Shown one piece after another: positions 13,858 to 25,559 of a stretch of 64,000 bases of DNA. The notes under the pieces are model-generated. The model was not told where the DNA came from. It did not search any database and saw nothing but the letters and a program-made list of their open reading frames with translations. This DNA comes from Isoetes taiwanensis (lineage: Eukaryota > Streptophyta > Lycopodiopsida > Isoetales > Isoetaceae). A program made the translations under genes and the position numbers. The stretch is taken from positions 515,171 to 579,170 of the forward strand of contig JAJEKV010000004.1 in assembly GCA_021234155.1 (NCBI GenBank), given 5' to 3'. Position 1 is the first letter of the stretch; the number at the start of each line of letters is the position of its first letter.

Positions 13858-14372
13858 ATAGGTTGTGGGCCCACACTATTGCTAATCGAATGCTATGTAT
13901 AGAATCTGTAAGCGCCTCTTGTTCTTTCTTCCTTCATTCTTGATTTTATTCCCCTTTCCTTTTTTATTATGTATCCGCATCAGTGCTCAAGGTCGGTAGA
14001 ATGGAATGATGGATCGATTTGAGGTAAAATTTCCATCTTTGGAGGTGGAGAATGCAAGTTCTTGAGGATAAGAATCTATAATTGCACAGTGCAACCCAAG
14101 ATCAAGGAGAGAATCACAGGGGAGAAGTTCCGAACCCGAGGCGGAGGAGATGCCATAGCGAGAAGGCTAGGATCTCAGCTCGAGATCATGGTCACAGCAA
14201 TTTGCCTTGGGAGATGGTCTTTATAAAGGCGGTTAAAGATCACACTTGACAAGGGAAGCTTGGGCTGTCGATCAAAGATATGCCTCGAAACACATTTATC
14301 ATGAGTCTTGCTTTGCAGAAATTGCATGAAATGGAATCTGAAGAGGAGATGATGTGGATATCCACATGAGAC

Positions 14373-14882
14373 ATGAAAGATGTGTTGGATGATCTTTACG
14401 CCTTTGGAGCCTCCATCAAGAAGAAGAAAGGTGCACAGCCATGTTATAGCGCTTTGCCTTCATCTCTTACGACAATCACGGTGGCCGTTCTTGGAAGGAA
14501 GCTTGAGGTTCCATGCCGAGCAACGATTAGCGAATTAAAGGTGATGGAAGCAACTGCGCAAGGGAGACTCACAAGGAAGATTCTTTTGCAATTTGCCAAC
14601 GCAAACGAAGTTCTTCCAATTCTCAGAGGCCTCGATCAGACAAAAGCAAGATTCAATGCTTCCGTTACGACTTTTACGGGCACTATGCTCGAGGATTATC
14701 GGCTATTGTTTACCTCTGTTTGCCAGCACCTTGCACAACCAACCAAGCAGCGGCTCCTGCACAACCAACCAGCGACTCCACATGAAGAAAGGAGTAACCT
14801 TACAATTGATCACGAGGGCCAAATTCTTATTTTCGGTGATGATGCTCGAGACAATCGATACACCAGCTCTTGGTATCCCTAG
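14373..14882 (+). pseudogene. Copia gag-like fragment
   Basis: This 169-codon open stretch lies in the gag position of the copia fossil (13560-18147). It is the longest coding remnant in the element and has the helical, charged composition usual for copia gag. No zinc knuckle is evident in it. It is part of a dead retroelement, not a host gene. Confidence 0.6.
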
Positions 14883-17847
14883 ATTGAACTACTTCTCATG
14901 ACACCACACACAAGGCATTCTTTATCATATCAACCCTTTATCCACCAAAATTGTTAAATGCAGGGATGACTCTCCTTGACATGGAATTGGCATTGGTACT
15001 ATCTCTTTCTTGCTTCACGATGTTTTTTCACGGAAACTTATCAAAAATGTTTTGCGATCACTGAATTTGACCAAGAATTTGCTTTCCATAAGTCGGAATC
15101 AACGTCACGAGTTATCAAAGGTTCAATTCTCAGCAATTGTCACATTCTTGTTGGAAAAATTGTGCATCTTGGTTGGAGTCCGTTTTGGTAATTTATATCA
15201 TCTTCAATTTGCTTGTTCTATCGAGGCTGCACCGTGAGCTCACGAGCACGAATCTCTCCTATGGCACAGTGTCTTGGGCACCCTAGCTTTCGTCGTCTGC
15301 CAGCTTGTCACGATAAAAGCAGGTCATCTCACATCATTTGTCTAATCTTAATACCCACCATAATGCTTATTTCTGATTGCAAAGTTACCCGAAACCACCT
15401 TTTCCTCCTACGCCTCCTCCACGCCTCTCAATGCCTTGAACTCGCGCGTCCATAGACTTGTGAAAAAATCCCACGTTTGGGAGCCAAATATATCCTTGGT
15501 ATCGCCGATGACTATTCTCGGAAGCTATTCACGTGATACTTGCTAAAGGCCAAAAAGTGACACCTTCACTATTTTTAAAGCCTTTTCGAAAAAATTTTGT
15601 TGCAAAGTCATTTAACCACATTATACGGATGGTAGTGGTAATTCATATCTCATTCCTTACAGACACTTTGCCTTGATGCAGGAATTAAATCATGAGTATT
15701 ACGCTCCCATTGTCCACGAAACAGAGAGATAGTGCGTGTGGAAAACCGTCGGTGATCCCTTAAAAGGATGGCGGAACCTTACTTACCTGCGCCTTTCCCC
15801 ATAAATTTTAGGAAGCCATTTCTCACGCCATATTTATTGAGCAGGCTTTTCATCGTTACATTGAATCATAAGTACGAAGAGTTGTAATTTCCAACAAAAG
15901 CAGTTTCTCATGTCATCAGCGGAGTTTTTGGTTACCAAGGCTTTTTGTTCACCATCATCCACCCTTTTCAAGATGGATCCCAAGGCGCCTGTGTTTATTA
16001 GTTCTGATCTCACCCACAAGGCCTCTGATTTTATGTCCTTGCCTCCAACAAAGTGATGATGATCCCAATGGCATTCAAACAGACACATGTCTCCTCCTCC
16101 ACATACTCCCCTACTTCCCATATTGCATTCATTGTGATCCATCGGTAGAATCTGCCCCGGAGTTGACCCCTCATGTCTTGCCTCCCACCTTCACCAATCT
16201 ACGTCTGGTCATCCTCCATTGATCCCCAGCCTCAAATGGCTCCAAATCCTTCTCCTCCTGCTTCAGGTCTTTGTTCGCGAAACGACCTCCTGCCCGGACA
16301 GATGACTTTGTGTAGCGTAAGTAATGTGCAGGGCCAAGGAAGTTTTCAAACGCTACAGATAGTCCTGCTCACAATAGATGGCACGAGCCATGTGTGCGGA
16401 AATTAGCCGATTGATCAGCGCTGCCTGGGCGGTGGTACCTCGACCCCAAATCGACCCATAGTTGGCAGGATGGGTTTATAAAGTGAAGTATTCAGCGGTG
16501 GACAGGTTTAGAAGATTCAAGGCAGGTTTGTGGCAGGTTAGGTGGGATCAGGCGTGATTTTGACCGAGACCTTTGCTCTTGTAGCTCACATCCCGCCAGG
16601 ACCTTGGCCTATACTCTGATTCAAAGGTTTCAACATACATCAAATGGATGTTCGGAATGCATTTTACATGGGTGCCTTGCGGGGAAGAGTCTACATATTG
16701 ACACGGGAAAGTTCCTTCCCCACTGCTTTCATTTGCGAGGTTACACAAGCGATATGGTTACGTGGCTGAATCACAGTACCAAACCTTGAGCTGCTCTTCT
16801 TCATTGGATTTGACATTTCCCAATGATACAAGCCTCTATTTACATCTTAAACCATTTCCATAATCACAGGCTGTCTATGTTGATGACCTCTGATCATTAC
16901 CCCGTCTAATCTGATCTTCCCTCTGTGAAACACCGATTGTCTCAACAATTTTCATGGTCTTGGCATTGCTCATTACTTCTTAGCATCTGGTCTGGCGTGA
17001 CCCAGATACACAGACTCTGTTTCTTGACGGGGCCAAATACTTTCAAGACATCCTCCTTCGCCATAATCTCTGAACATAACCCTACTGATGCCACCGTCTT
17101 ACCTTCTTATCCACAGTTCCCCTTGTTCTCAGGACTTCCTCTACTTGGCCAGCCACTATCGTTCCATTGTTGGATCCCTCAATTTTCTTTGCCTTTCGAG
17201 CCGCAGCATCAGGACCCTTGCTTCCATTTTCCTTCAATGATTTGGAGACACCCAAGCAGTCCCATATGGCCACGAAGCACCCCTTAGCTACCTTCGGCCT
17301 CCTCAATATAGCATTCTGCCTACAAGGCCGGTGGAGACAATTCTCTTCAAGCATTCCTACGATGCAGATTGGGCGTGATTGCCTTGATATAGAAAAAATC
17401 TGTGCTCCGTATGTTTTTGTCTGCGGGATCGCCATCAGTTGGACGCTCTAAGCAGGTTTAACGCTCTCTATTCACGAAGCCCCTGTGAATACATATCCCT
17501 TGCATTGGCACTGTGACTCTCTGACTCGTTTATAATTTATCTTCAATTTCAAATCCTGTCTGATTCCCATTTTACAATAAGCAATCAAAGGAGCCATTCG
17601 TTAGCTCATCATCAGGTCAACCATCGACGTCTTAAACATATTGATATAGTTTCACTTTCTTAGAGACCTCAACAATACCACTACCATCTCCGCATATTGT
17701 CATCAGAGTTATTTAGGATATCAACACAAAACCTTTAGGTTCTCTAAACTTATAAATTCTGCCATCAGTCGAAGGTCTTAATCCCGAAGCTTGATTTTGA
17801 GTGGGGGCTTTATCATATAGAGCCAAGCTGATCTGCTACGAGTGGGG

Positions 17848-18147
17848 TGTTGGAAAATCTGACAGTCAGCATGACAAGGCGTGAGTCTGTTAAGTCATGG
17901 TTACCGAGAGTTTGTTAGTAATGGTTCCAGAAATAGTCAGTTCAATTAAGTTCGTTGCATGCAGCCTACTTGGGAGGCGGTGCTTCCACCATCCAGCTTT
18001 CAAAATCTGCTCCTGCCATCTCAAATATCTTTGTTTATCTCGCAGTTTCAATTTCATTGTACTTTGATTCCAGTTATCAGGTCTTCTTGTGACCTGTTCA
18101 TACGTACTCTCGTTATCATATGAATTGATCTTACCTTCTTAATTTCA
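17848..18147 (+). repeat. Copia 3' LTR
   Basis: It begins TGTTGGAA directly after a G-rich tract and shares 'aatatctttgtttatctcgc', 'tttcaatttcattgtacttt' and 'ctcgttatcatat' with the 5' LTR. The two LTRs are of similar length (about 300 bp) but clearly diverged. Confidence 0.8.
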
Positions 18148-19833
18148 ATAGGTTAGCGAGCAACCCACAGTGCAATAGCACCTTATCTCTATTAATACAA
18201 CAGATCAATCATCTGTTCATCCTTACCATCTCCAGCTGACCCTCTGCCATGATATATCCAGCTTCTCCGCCCTGGCCGCTCAGGGGAGAAACTTTCTTGA
18301 TGGACATGGCACTCAGCAAATGCCCTTTATACTTACAGGCGTATAGCATCCTCATGGGAATTACCTATTATTTCAGAAGATTTATCTTACAGATTGCAAT
18401 GCATGTTTAGCAAGATTCCCAGGGTAAACCATGCCAAATTGCACCCATGCCACGTTAAGTTTCTAGAAACTTCAAGATACAAGAGATCTTCGAGCGTTGA
18501 AATGTATGTCTTGCATTTAAGTTAAAATCATAAAAAGCACAATGAATCAGAAGTCATGGAGATCTTTAGATCAGGATGGAAGTCCTGCATCCCTTCCAAG
18601 AGATAAGCATAGCAGCAGCAGCTACCTTCCATTACCTTAACCAAAAAAAGAAACTCAAATTTTCTGTTGTATATGAATCAACCCCAGACACAGATTCTTG
18701 ATTTGAATTTTGAACAGAAACATAGGGCTTTACTTGCCAAGCCGCATGCTGCAAAGCTTCTAAAAAAGTACAACCAAAGCATTTTGGCTTTAAGTTATCC
18801 TTAACAGAACACAGATGGAATCAAGGTCTAGACTCCACAGCTACATGAAGGATGGCTCCGTCTTCACCTTGGCTTTGATAACCCATGCTCTAAACAAAAA
18901 ACAAAAGCTTGTGAGGGAAACAAGGAAAGAATATGATTTCCCCACAAATACTAAAACTTCTTTACTAAGTAATCACAGATTTGCTACACCGTTAAGCAGT
19001 ATCTCTATCCTCAAGGTTAACACATGTACTAAAGCAGGCTCGAGTGTGTAAAAACTTCAACAACAGAGAGCTGCTTATAAACCATATAACTGTCCTTGTC
19101 AATATGGCATTCCTTTATTCCAAAGTTCCATTAAAAAATCATTTGAATAGTCAATGTCGCGGTTTTCCAACGCCAGTAATTAGCGATCCCTCAATATACC
19201 TGCCATGCCACCGCCCTCTATTAGTCTTCTAAATGTGTTTCCTCCCATGCTTCCAGGATGCAAACGTGAATATAAAAAATATATCACTTGGTGTCCTAAA
19301 CATACTTTAGGCATGATTCAGGCATTAATGGCAGGGGGGGGATATAATTGGAATCTACAAAAATTTATGTTATATCATAAAAAAAGGAGGTGACCATCTA
19401 CTCAATTGCTGGCTTCAGTGACCAAATCATTTGCCATGATCACTGAAAAATGGGGTGATCAATTGGTCAGAGAAACATCATAGGCATGTCATTGTGCAGC
19501 TGCAGTTGCATGCCTATATAAGAAGGTATTGGTTTAGCTGATAGAAAGCAATGCACTTCTGACATAAGAATCTGCTAAGATCCTGATGATCGATAAGCAA
19601 CTTTATGTAGCCAAAATTGCCTTCCATAGTGGTGGCACGCAGAGTTGGAAATACTTCATTAATTGGGAAACAAAGAGACTATCAGTGCTGGTCATTAACT
19701 AGCAGACCAAACCGAGAGATTTTAATGTTATTACTAAGGTAGTGCAATAAATCTTTATAATGTAGAACTCATAAATAGTAATTCACTCTACCACCATATA
19801 TATACAAGACTTGATACGAAACAATCTCCATAC
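18148..19833. other. Non-coding stretch, possible introns and 3' part of the minus-strand gene
   Basis: No frame is recognised. If the exons at 19834-20164 belong to a real minus-strand gene, its further exons should lie here. I see several candidate splice sites on the minus strand (for example around 19200-19250 and near 18890) but none gives a convincing continuation. A GC-richer patch at 18240-18310 could be an exon, without proof. Confidence 0.4.
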
Positions 19834-20164
19834 CTTGAAGCACCCCTGGAGATTTGAGAATGCTCCTACTAAGCCTCGAAACAAGGCATGATTCAGCAAA
19901 CGTGCTGTAGGATGGCAACAGTGATTTCACACTTGCAATTTCCCTGTTATGAAATCAAAGATGCATCTCTTCAACAACTGGTCTTCAAACGAAAAGCAAA
20001 GATTCAAATGATTACCTCCGTAAAACTGGAGCGCATTGGCGTTTTGAAAAAAGCGTTGCAGCCCCTCCATTGCTATTCCTAGACGCAGAGCTGGTAGACC
20101 TATTACTGACAGATCTAAGCACCAAAGCAATAGATTTGCCAGCGCCACGGCAATGTGTTGCCAT
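19834..20164 (-). CDS. Putative small host gene, exons 1-2 (mitochondrial presequence-like N-terminus)
   Basis: On the minus strand an ATG in a strong plant context (gaccATGGCA, 20164-20162) opens exon 1 (20164-20016, 149 nt), followed by a GTAAT donor. Exon 2 (19904-19834, 71 nt) follows a CTACAG acceptor and ends CAAG before GTATG. The frame stays open across the junction and encodes about 73 residues beginning MATHCRGAGKSIALVLRSVS, rich in Ser, Arg and Ala, with a single acidic residue late on. That is the pattern of a mitochondrial or plastid targeting peptide. Family is not recognised. It is loosely reminiscent of short plant mitochondrial proteins such as the NFD6 group, but their conserved core is not present in these two exons. 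Later exons were not identified. An ORF at 20148-19927 in another frame looks like a shadow. Confidence 0.45.
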
Positions 20165-20245
20165 GGTCCGGGGAGTAGGGCTTTAGGGTTTAAGGCGGAC
20201 GCTTTGTTTGAAGATAGTGACGTGGCATGCTGCCACCTCAGTCAG
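20165..20245 (-). promoter_or_regulatory. Promoter-like elements: telo-box and inverted TGACGTGG pair
   Basis: Immediately upstream of the minus-strand ATG at 20164, the plus strand reads 'ggctttagggttta' (20180-20193), that is AAACCCTAAAGCC on the gene strand, a telo-box typical of plant housekeeping genes. At 20218-20240 lies TGACGTGGC atgct GCCACcTCA, a near-palindromic bZIP-type G/C-box pair. A very similar pair stands upstream of the ISWI gene at 60097-60135. Confidence 0.5.
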
Positions 20246-20339
20246 GCCGAATGAGTGCCCAAGAATATATGCCCATGAACATTTTATTTGTGCGATCCAC
20301 CACTTCCCATCCATCTCTGAAGGTGATTATGAAACACCA

Positions 20340-21118
20340 GAAGAATTGAATTGAATTGGATGGGCTTTTATTATCCACATAGACCAGTAAGTCTATTAGA
20401 TCCAACCAAAGAGAACAACAAGCGTATTACTGTCAGGATTAAAAACCCCCAGCCCTGAAGGGTTTTCGAGGGAAAACCAGTGCCAATAATAAGCATGCTG
20501 ATAAATTGCATAATAATACATTAAGATATATTTTGCCATGTCTAAGAACATAGTTGAGTGCGCATACCCCGGATTTCCTGAAGAGATGATCCTAGTAACC
20601 CCAATGAGGGCGTGTCCAACAACACATGGAGCGACTGGTTAGGCGAGACCAGCTCAGCATAGCATGCCCAGATATGGTCGAATGCCATACAATTTTGAAG
20701 GGCGTGGCACTCATCCTCAATGACTCCAGTTGGTCACACTGACAGAGCTTGTCCAAATGCACCTCCCGAATCCATCTGCCTGTCTTATTACGAAGGCGAT
20801 ACACACCTGTGCGAATTGAAGCTACCAGTTTGTGCTTCTTCATGGGCAAATGTGTATGCAAGTAGCACTGTGGACCTTGCATGTGAGCATGGGATTGATT
20901 TCCTTCTGGAAGTGTGCCGTCTTGACGTGTTCCCAGGCACCTGCATCCCAAAGCTTGATGAAGAAGCAAGCATAAAGATACTGCATCAAGTGATGGTGAT
21001 CCTCTTCAGTTTGAACCTGTATGCACCTGTGTTTTTGCACATTCCACCAGGAGAACCTATGATGCTTCACGAACCTATATGATGCTCTCATCATAAACAC
21101 AGGAAATTCCCCTCCCAT
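20340..21118 (-). mobile_element. LINE-D, 3'-end fragment in reverse orientation
   Basis: On the minus strand this matches the last 800 bases of LINE-B. The frame at 21118-20840 contains FSWWNVQ, ACFFIKLWDA and EHVKTAHF, aligning with FSLWNVQ, ACFMAKLWDA and SHVKVANY of LINE-B (about 30650-30790). It then has the conserved 3' hairpin (plus coordinates 20436-20478) and ends in an (AATTC)n tail (20343-20357), which differs from the (ATTCT)n tail of LINE-A/B. It is therefore a related subfamily, 5'-truncated on insertion. Frames are interrupted and it is not functional. Confidence 0.8.
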
Positions 21119-21322
21119 GGCAACTCAATCACCAAGGAAAGGCCCCCCGTCTGACTCGGACCGTGTCCGAGTGAAGGGCACATAGGTGTCGTTCGTCCCA
21201 CACCTTATCCTATACGACAGAAGCATACATACATGTTAGTAGCAACAATACACATAAGATAATATACCACCCCGAAGGGTGGCCCATCCACCATCAGCAT
21301 GACGAACAACATAGCAATAACA
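21119..21322. other. Spacer with a perfect hairpin
   Basis: Between LINE-D and the Helitron end, ACTCGGAC cgt GTCCGAGT (21154-21172) forms a perfect 8-bp stem with a 3-base loop. No CTRR motif follows at the usual distance, so I do not call it a Helitron terminus. Confidence 0.5.
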
Positions 21323-21480
21323 TCTATATATAATAAATACTAAAGCCGAAATCAGAGGATAGTTTGTGCACGATCTTGGCCGTTAGATATTTTTTAATTT
21401 ATTTTAACCCTTGATTTAACAGTTTGTTTTGCGCACAGTCTAAGTAGAATGCCATTGGGAAAATTCTAATGGGAAGATGA
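21323..21480 (+). mobile_element. Helitron 5' terminus
   Basis: After an A, the sequence TCTATATATAATAAAT begins at 21323 and continues with 'actaaagccgaaatcagag' and 'cttggccgttagat'. This is the classic start of plant Helitrons (A|TC insertion context, AT-rich head, then a 'ggccgttagat' block). No matching 3' hairpin with CTRR was found nearby, so the 3' limit given is arbitrary. No Rep/helicase remains are seen, so it is probably a non-autonomous or truncated copy. Confidence 0.65.
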
Positions 21481-24090
21481 CTTTGTAAAATTTGTCTAGG
21501 GATGCTCGGTAGGGATTTTTGTGACGAGGGCCAGAAAAGCTACCACCCAAGTTCTAGAAAAAGGATATGTCCCTATTATTGTTGGAGGCCCTGGCTTGTA
21601 TTTGCGCTGGTATGTTCCTAATTCTGAGAAATTACCGACTTCACATATGAAAATAACAACCTGGCTTGTATTTGCCATATGACATGGTCTTAGTAATGTT
21701 TAGGAATTGTTTCTTCTAAGATCCAGACCTTGTATAAAAGATGTAATATTCATGTCTGATGTCAGTCACATCAATCTGCATTGCTTTCTCAACAATAGGT
21801 ACTTGCATAGCAAGGCAGATACTTCAACGACTACCTCTAAAATCAGTGCTCTGATTACTGCTGAGCTCAAAGACCTGTAGGATTGTGGTAATTGGGATGC
21901 AGGATTGTGGTAATTGGGATCCTTAGAACAACAGGTGACTCCAAATCTGCTCAAAATATTAAGACAAATGACTGGTATCGCCTAAATGCCACATTGTTAG
22001 TTGTGCTTGTAGAATTGCAACCTAGATTTTAACACGATAAATTAAACACGATAAGTTGTATTGCTAGGTAATTAACACGATAAGTTGTATTGCTAGGCAA
22101 TTATCGCTTTAGAATGGTATCGATGCAATCAATAAATGGATCAGACTTTGCGCTACGGCATCTCCCGATCGTTCACATTACGCACAATTGGTCTGTAACT
22201 TGCATTGAAGAATTTGGAATGGATAAACTGGTACCATTTCCAACCATTTCCAACAGACAAGTGTGTAGTTAGCCACATCTGCAATATTCTCCAACTTTAG
22301 CAGAAACTTCTCTATGATATCGGGTGGTAAGAACTCCAAAATCTGTAGCTTTTCATAAGAACTTGTAGGTTCTTTTTCCTAGATATAACACCAGGTCTTT
22401 TCTTCCTTTTGGTTCTAAAAATAGAGATTGCAAAAATAGCATCAGCTTGGAACTTTTACTAGGAAGTTTATGCAATCTTATAAAGCCCACTCTCAATTTC
22501 TGCTTCTGTTTTGAGCAAGTACAGGAACAACATCAAGTACCATGCCTTGATGCTTTTAAAAGGGTTATCTGCAATGGGCCAACGGTGCTTCTTATTACAT
22601 ATTCCTTCACTCACATATTCATGTAAGTAGCCTTCATCTAGACTAAATACCTATTTTGCCTTTACTTCAGAAATGCATGGTTCATTATTTGCCACCTGAT
22701 ATAGAGCTCTCGGATGCATTAGACTGTCATTATTTTAGTGTGGAGGTTTTATGATTGCAAAAAATTTAAAATATATGCTTATACGGCTTCAATCTTATCT
22801 CATGTATCATCTTTTGGATTTTATAACATGCGCCATGAAATCTCATAAATCATCTCTTGTAAGCATGAGGAATCTATGATGGCCAGGCAGATGGACCTCC
22901 GTTTTCTGGCTGGGATTGCTCTTCGATTTCCTTCTCACCGAGGTTTGTGCTTACATAATGGAAATGCTTGGTAAATTTAGAGGTCTTGGTAGTAAAAAAT
23001 GACCTCAAAATGGGCAAAGGGAAATTGCAGCACAATGCAGGTTGGTTTTGCTTTGTTGATTGAAGATTTATATGAGCGTTATCTTTCTTTTGGTCAAATA
23101 AAAGTCGTGACCAAAGTTGAAAACGAGGATGAAATGTTGCCTTTGCAGGTGCGTCAAAATATTCCTTACTGCTGCATATGAAGTAGTTTGAAATGTGCTT
23201 CATCAACCTTCCAATAAAAGTCATGCAATTTAATATAAGATTCAATTTTTATGGTGAATTATGGAGCTTTGTTTTCATACAACATGGAAAGGACAGTGTC
23301 ATTTTTTCAATTGCTTGTTGAGGATTTGCGCACCTGCCTTTAGGAAAAAATATTTTGAGAATTTTCTGGCTTCTATGCGGCTATCAGGCATGTGTTACTA
23401 TATATTCTCGTAATGAAGACAAGGTGATTGGCATTAAGAGGTAAATTAATGGATTTCCATTCGGAATTAGGGATGTAAATATGTTCATTGAGGTCATTAT
23501 ATGATTGTTCATACAGGCATATCTATCTATGGATTCTTTAAAAGCATGAGTACTTTTCTAAATTTTAAAAGCTAATTATTTATTATGTTGGCTAATCCCA
23601 TGTTACTGCCCTATACCACTTGTTCTGGTACATGTTGACATGAAGTTACTAGCCTGAATTTTGTTAAATACGATTTGTAATACGAAGTAGAGCAAGTTGA
23701 AGCTTCTATGATGAAAGCTATTGCAGTTTTAACGAGTCATTTACCATCAAAAGATAGCAGCAAGTTGCTTGTCAAGGGTGGATAGAAATATTACGGGATT
23801 ACAAGACTGATTCTTTCAAAAGTTGGGATCATTTGAAACAATGTTGTCTCAGATTTTGGCAAATATCATTTGTCATTGAAAGTTATGTATAATGCAATCT
23901 GATACTGGGAATTATAATACATGGTTTGAACCTGAATTTTTCTTATTACAACTTTGCCTTTCAAACTGTGATTTCTCAAAACGGGAGAATCCACTGAACG
24001 TTTTGAGGATATATGTAAACGACTCTAAAAGCAATATAATATTTGTTTTTGCTCATTTGGGATTGAGAATGACAGGAATTCAAGAAGAAT
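21481..24090. other. Intergenic, short tandem duplications, no gene recognised
   Basis: Small duplications stand out: 'gattgtggtaattgggat' twice with a 22-bp period (about 21882-21921), and a 33-bp unit containing 'aacacgataagttgtattgc' about twice (22036-22100). Frames at 22874-23245 (minus) and 22999-23181 (plus) overlap on opposite strands and resemble nothing I know. Part of this could be the interior of the Helitron that begins at 21323. Confidence 0.4.
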
Positions 24091-24984
24091 ATGTGGCACA
24101 ATAACGAGGGGTTCCAGGGGGGTTTGATATGGATGTAAAAATGACAATGGCTAAAACCGTAGACCAGATATCTCTAAAACAATTGAATGCGTTGTTATAA
24201 AAAAAAAACATAGATTCAATGTAGAAAATAATCACATTAGCTCACTGAGTATATTGGTTAAAGTAGTCTTATTAGGATATTGAGTTATTTTGGTGGAGTT
24301 TCGAGCCCTCGTATTTCATATTCTAAAATCTTAAGCAAAGTCGTATAAAGGTTCGATATTCCCTCAAAACCTTAGGCGAACTCGTATTTCATATTTCAAA
24401 ATCATAGGCGCCTCCAATCATAAATGATCATAAACGAAACGAGAGGTGTCCAGGGGCTCTAAGGTACGATCTGGGCCATAAAATCGATGGATCTAACAAC
24501 TGTAGTAGTCCAGTGCATCTCGTTTAGAATATGTAACACAATAAAAGGGGGTTCCAGGGGGATTTGATATGGATGTGAAAATGACAATTCCTGAAACCAT
24601 AGACCAGATATCTCTAAAACAATTGAATGCATTGTTATAAAAAATATATAGATTCAAGATAAAAAATAATCACATTAGCTCACTGGATATATTGGTTAAA
24701 GTAGTCTTATTAGGACATTGAATTATTTTGGTAGAGGTTCGAGCTCATGTATTTCATATTCTAAAATCTTAGGCAAAGTCGTATAAAGGTTCGATATTCC
24801 CTCAAAATCGTAGGCGAACACGTATTTCATATTTCAAAATCATAGGCGCCTCCAATCATAAATGACCCTAAGCGAAACGGGGGGTGCCCAGGAGCTCCAA
24901 CATACGATCTGGGCCGTAGGATCGATGGATCCAACGACTATGGTAGTCCGAGGTGCACCTCATTTAAAATATGTAGCACAATAA
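24091..24984 (+). repeat. 440-bp tandem repeat, two full units, with tRNA-like boxes
   Basis: Units run 24091-24530 and 24531-24970, and a third begins 'atgtagcacaataa' at 24971. Each unit contains a tRNA-like promoter pair: an A-box-like 'tagctcactg...ggttaaag' (24238-24262 and 24676-24701) and a B-box-like segment ('gtttcgagccc' at 24298-24308; 'ggttcgagctc' at 24736-24746). The spacing is a little longer than in a true tRNA and no cloverleaf is evident, so a SINE or tRNA pseudogene origin is possible but unproven. The units differ by scattered substitutions, so the duplication is not recent. Confidence 0.75.
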
Positions 24985-25559
24985 CTCAAATGGAGTTTAA
25001 AGCTTGAAACTTATACTATACAATCAATGGACTACTTTGGACTGAAGTAAGATTCCAAATAGGTGGTATAATTCATCTTTCTACATGGGTTTGTTCCTTT
25101 AGCAAGCTTTGAAATATGCTTAAATATCGTAGCCAAGAAAATTGATCTAAAAGAAAGCTTTGGAAACCTCAGCAATTTCTTCTAAGGTGAATTTCATGCT
25201 CACATTCTCAATCAGGAAGATAAGTTAAAAATTTGAAACATCTGCATAAGCGATAGGTTAAACGCTTGAGCTGCAAGGCTATATGAAAAGGGTACTAAGG
25301 AAGCTTGCAAACTTATGATAGACTGGTCGTATGCATTCTATAGCTATTGGGGACATTGCTGCCGAAGATACTATTTCCGGTAAGAAATAGTTTTGCCCTT
25401 GAAGAAACATATTCATTTACTCAGTTTAACTTATCATCATTAGCTCCTTCTTGAGATCTCATTTTGTGTCCTTACCTTAGTATTCTGGCCTTCTATTGTT
25501 TAGCCTATATTCGTCATCAGGTTTTCATTTTATCTTCGTGGTTGTCCTTAGGGTAGTCC
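24985..25559. other. Intergenic, nothing recognised
   Basis: AT-rich DNA with no frames or repeats of note. It turns T-rich from about 25440 onward, where it resembles the pyrimidine-rich block at 37.4-40.6 kb. Confidence 0.4.

Larger units (their letters stand above)
13560..18147 (+). mobile_element. Ty1/copia LTR retrotransposon, old and broken
   Basis: A fossil copia element bounded by two related LTRs. Parts recognisable in copia order: gag-like region about 14280-14880; GAG-pre-integrase 'LGHPSFRRL' near 15275; integrase core about 15480-15750; and reverse transcriptase and downstream polymerase segments about 16380-17450, including a 'VPRPQIDP' block near 16435 and a 'YVDDL' segment near 16880. 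A primer-binding-like stretch follows the 5' LTR (about 13858-13875), and a short G-rich polypurine tract (about 17840-17847) precedes the 3' LTR. The coding region is broken in many places, I would guess more than ten. The LTRs differ by numerous substitutions and indels, so the insertion is old. No clear target duplication was found. Confidence 0.85.

Noticed and set aside
19834-20164. Naming the minus-strand gene as NFD6
   Set aside because: Only the targeting-peptide character is shared; the conserved core of that family was not found.
21154-21172. Helitron 3' hairpin
   Set aside because: No CTRR-T follows within the usual 10-12 bases on either strand.
24091-24984. A true tRNA gene in the tandem unit
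   Set aside because: Box spacing is too long and no acceptor or anticodon stem can be drawn.
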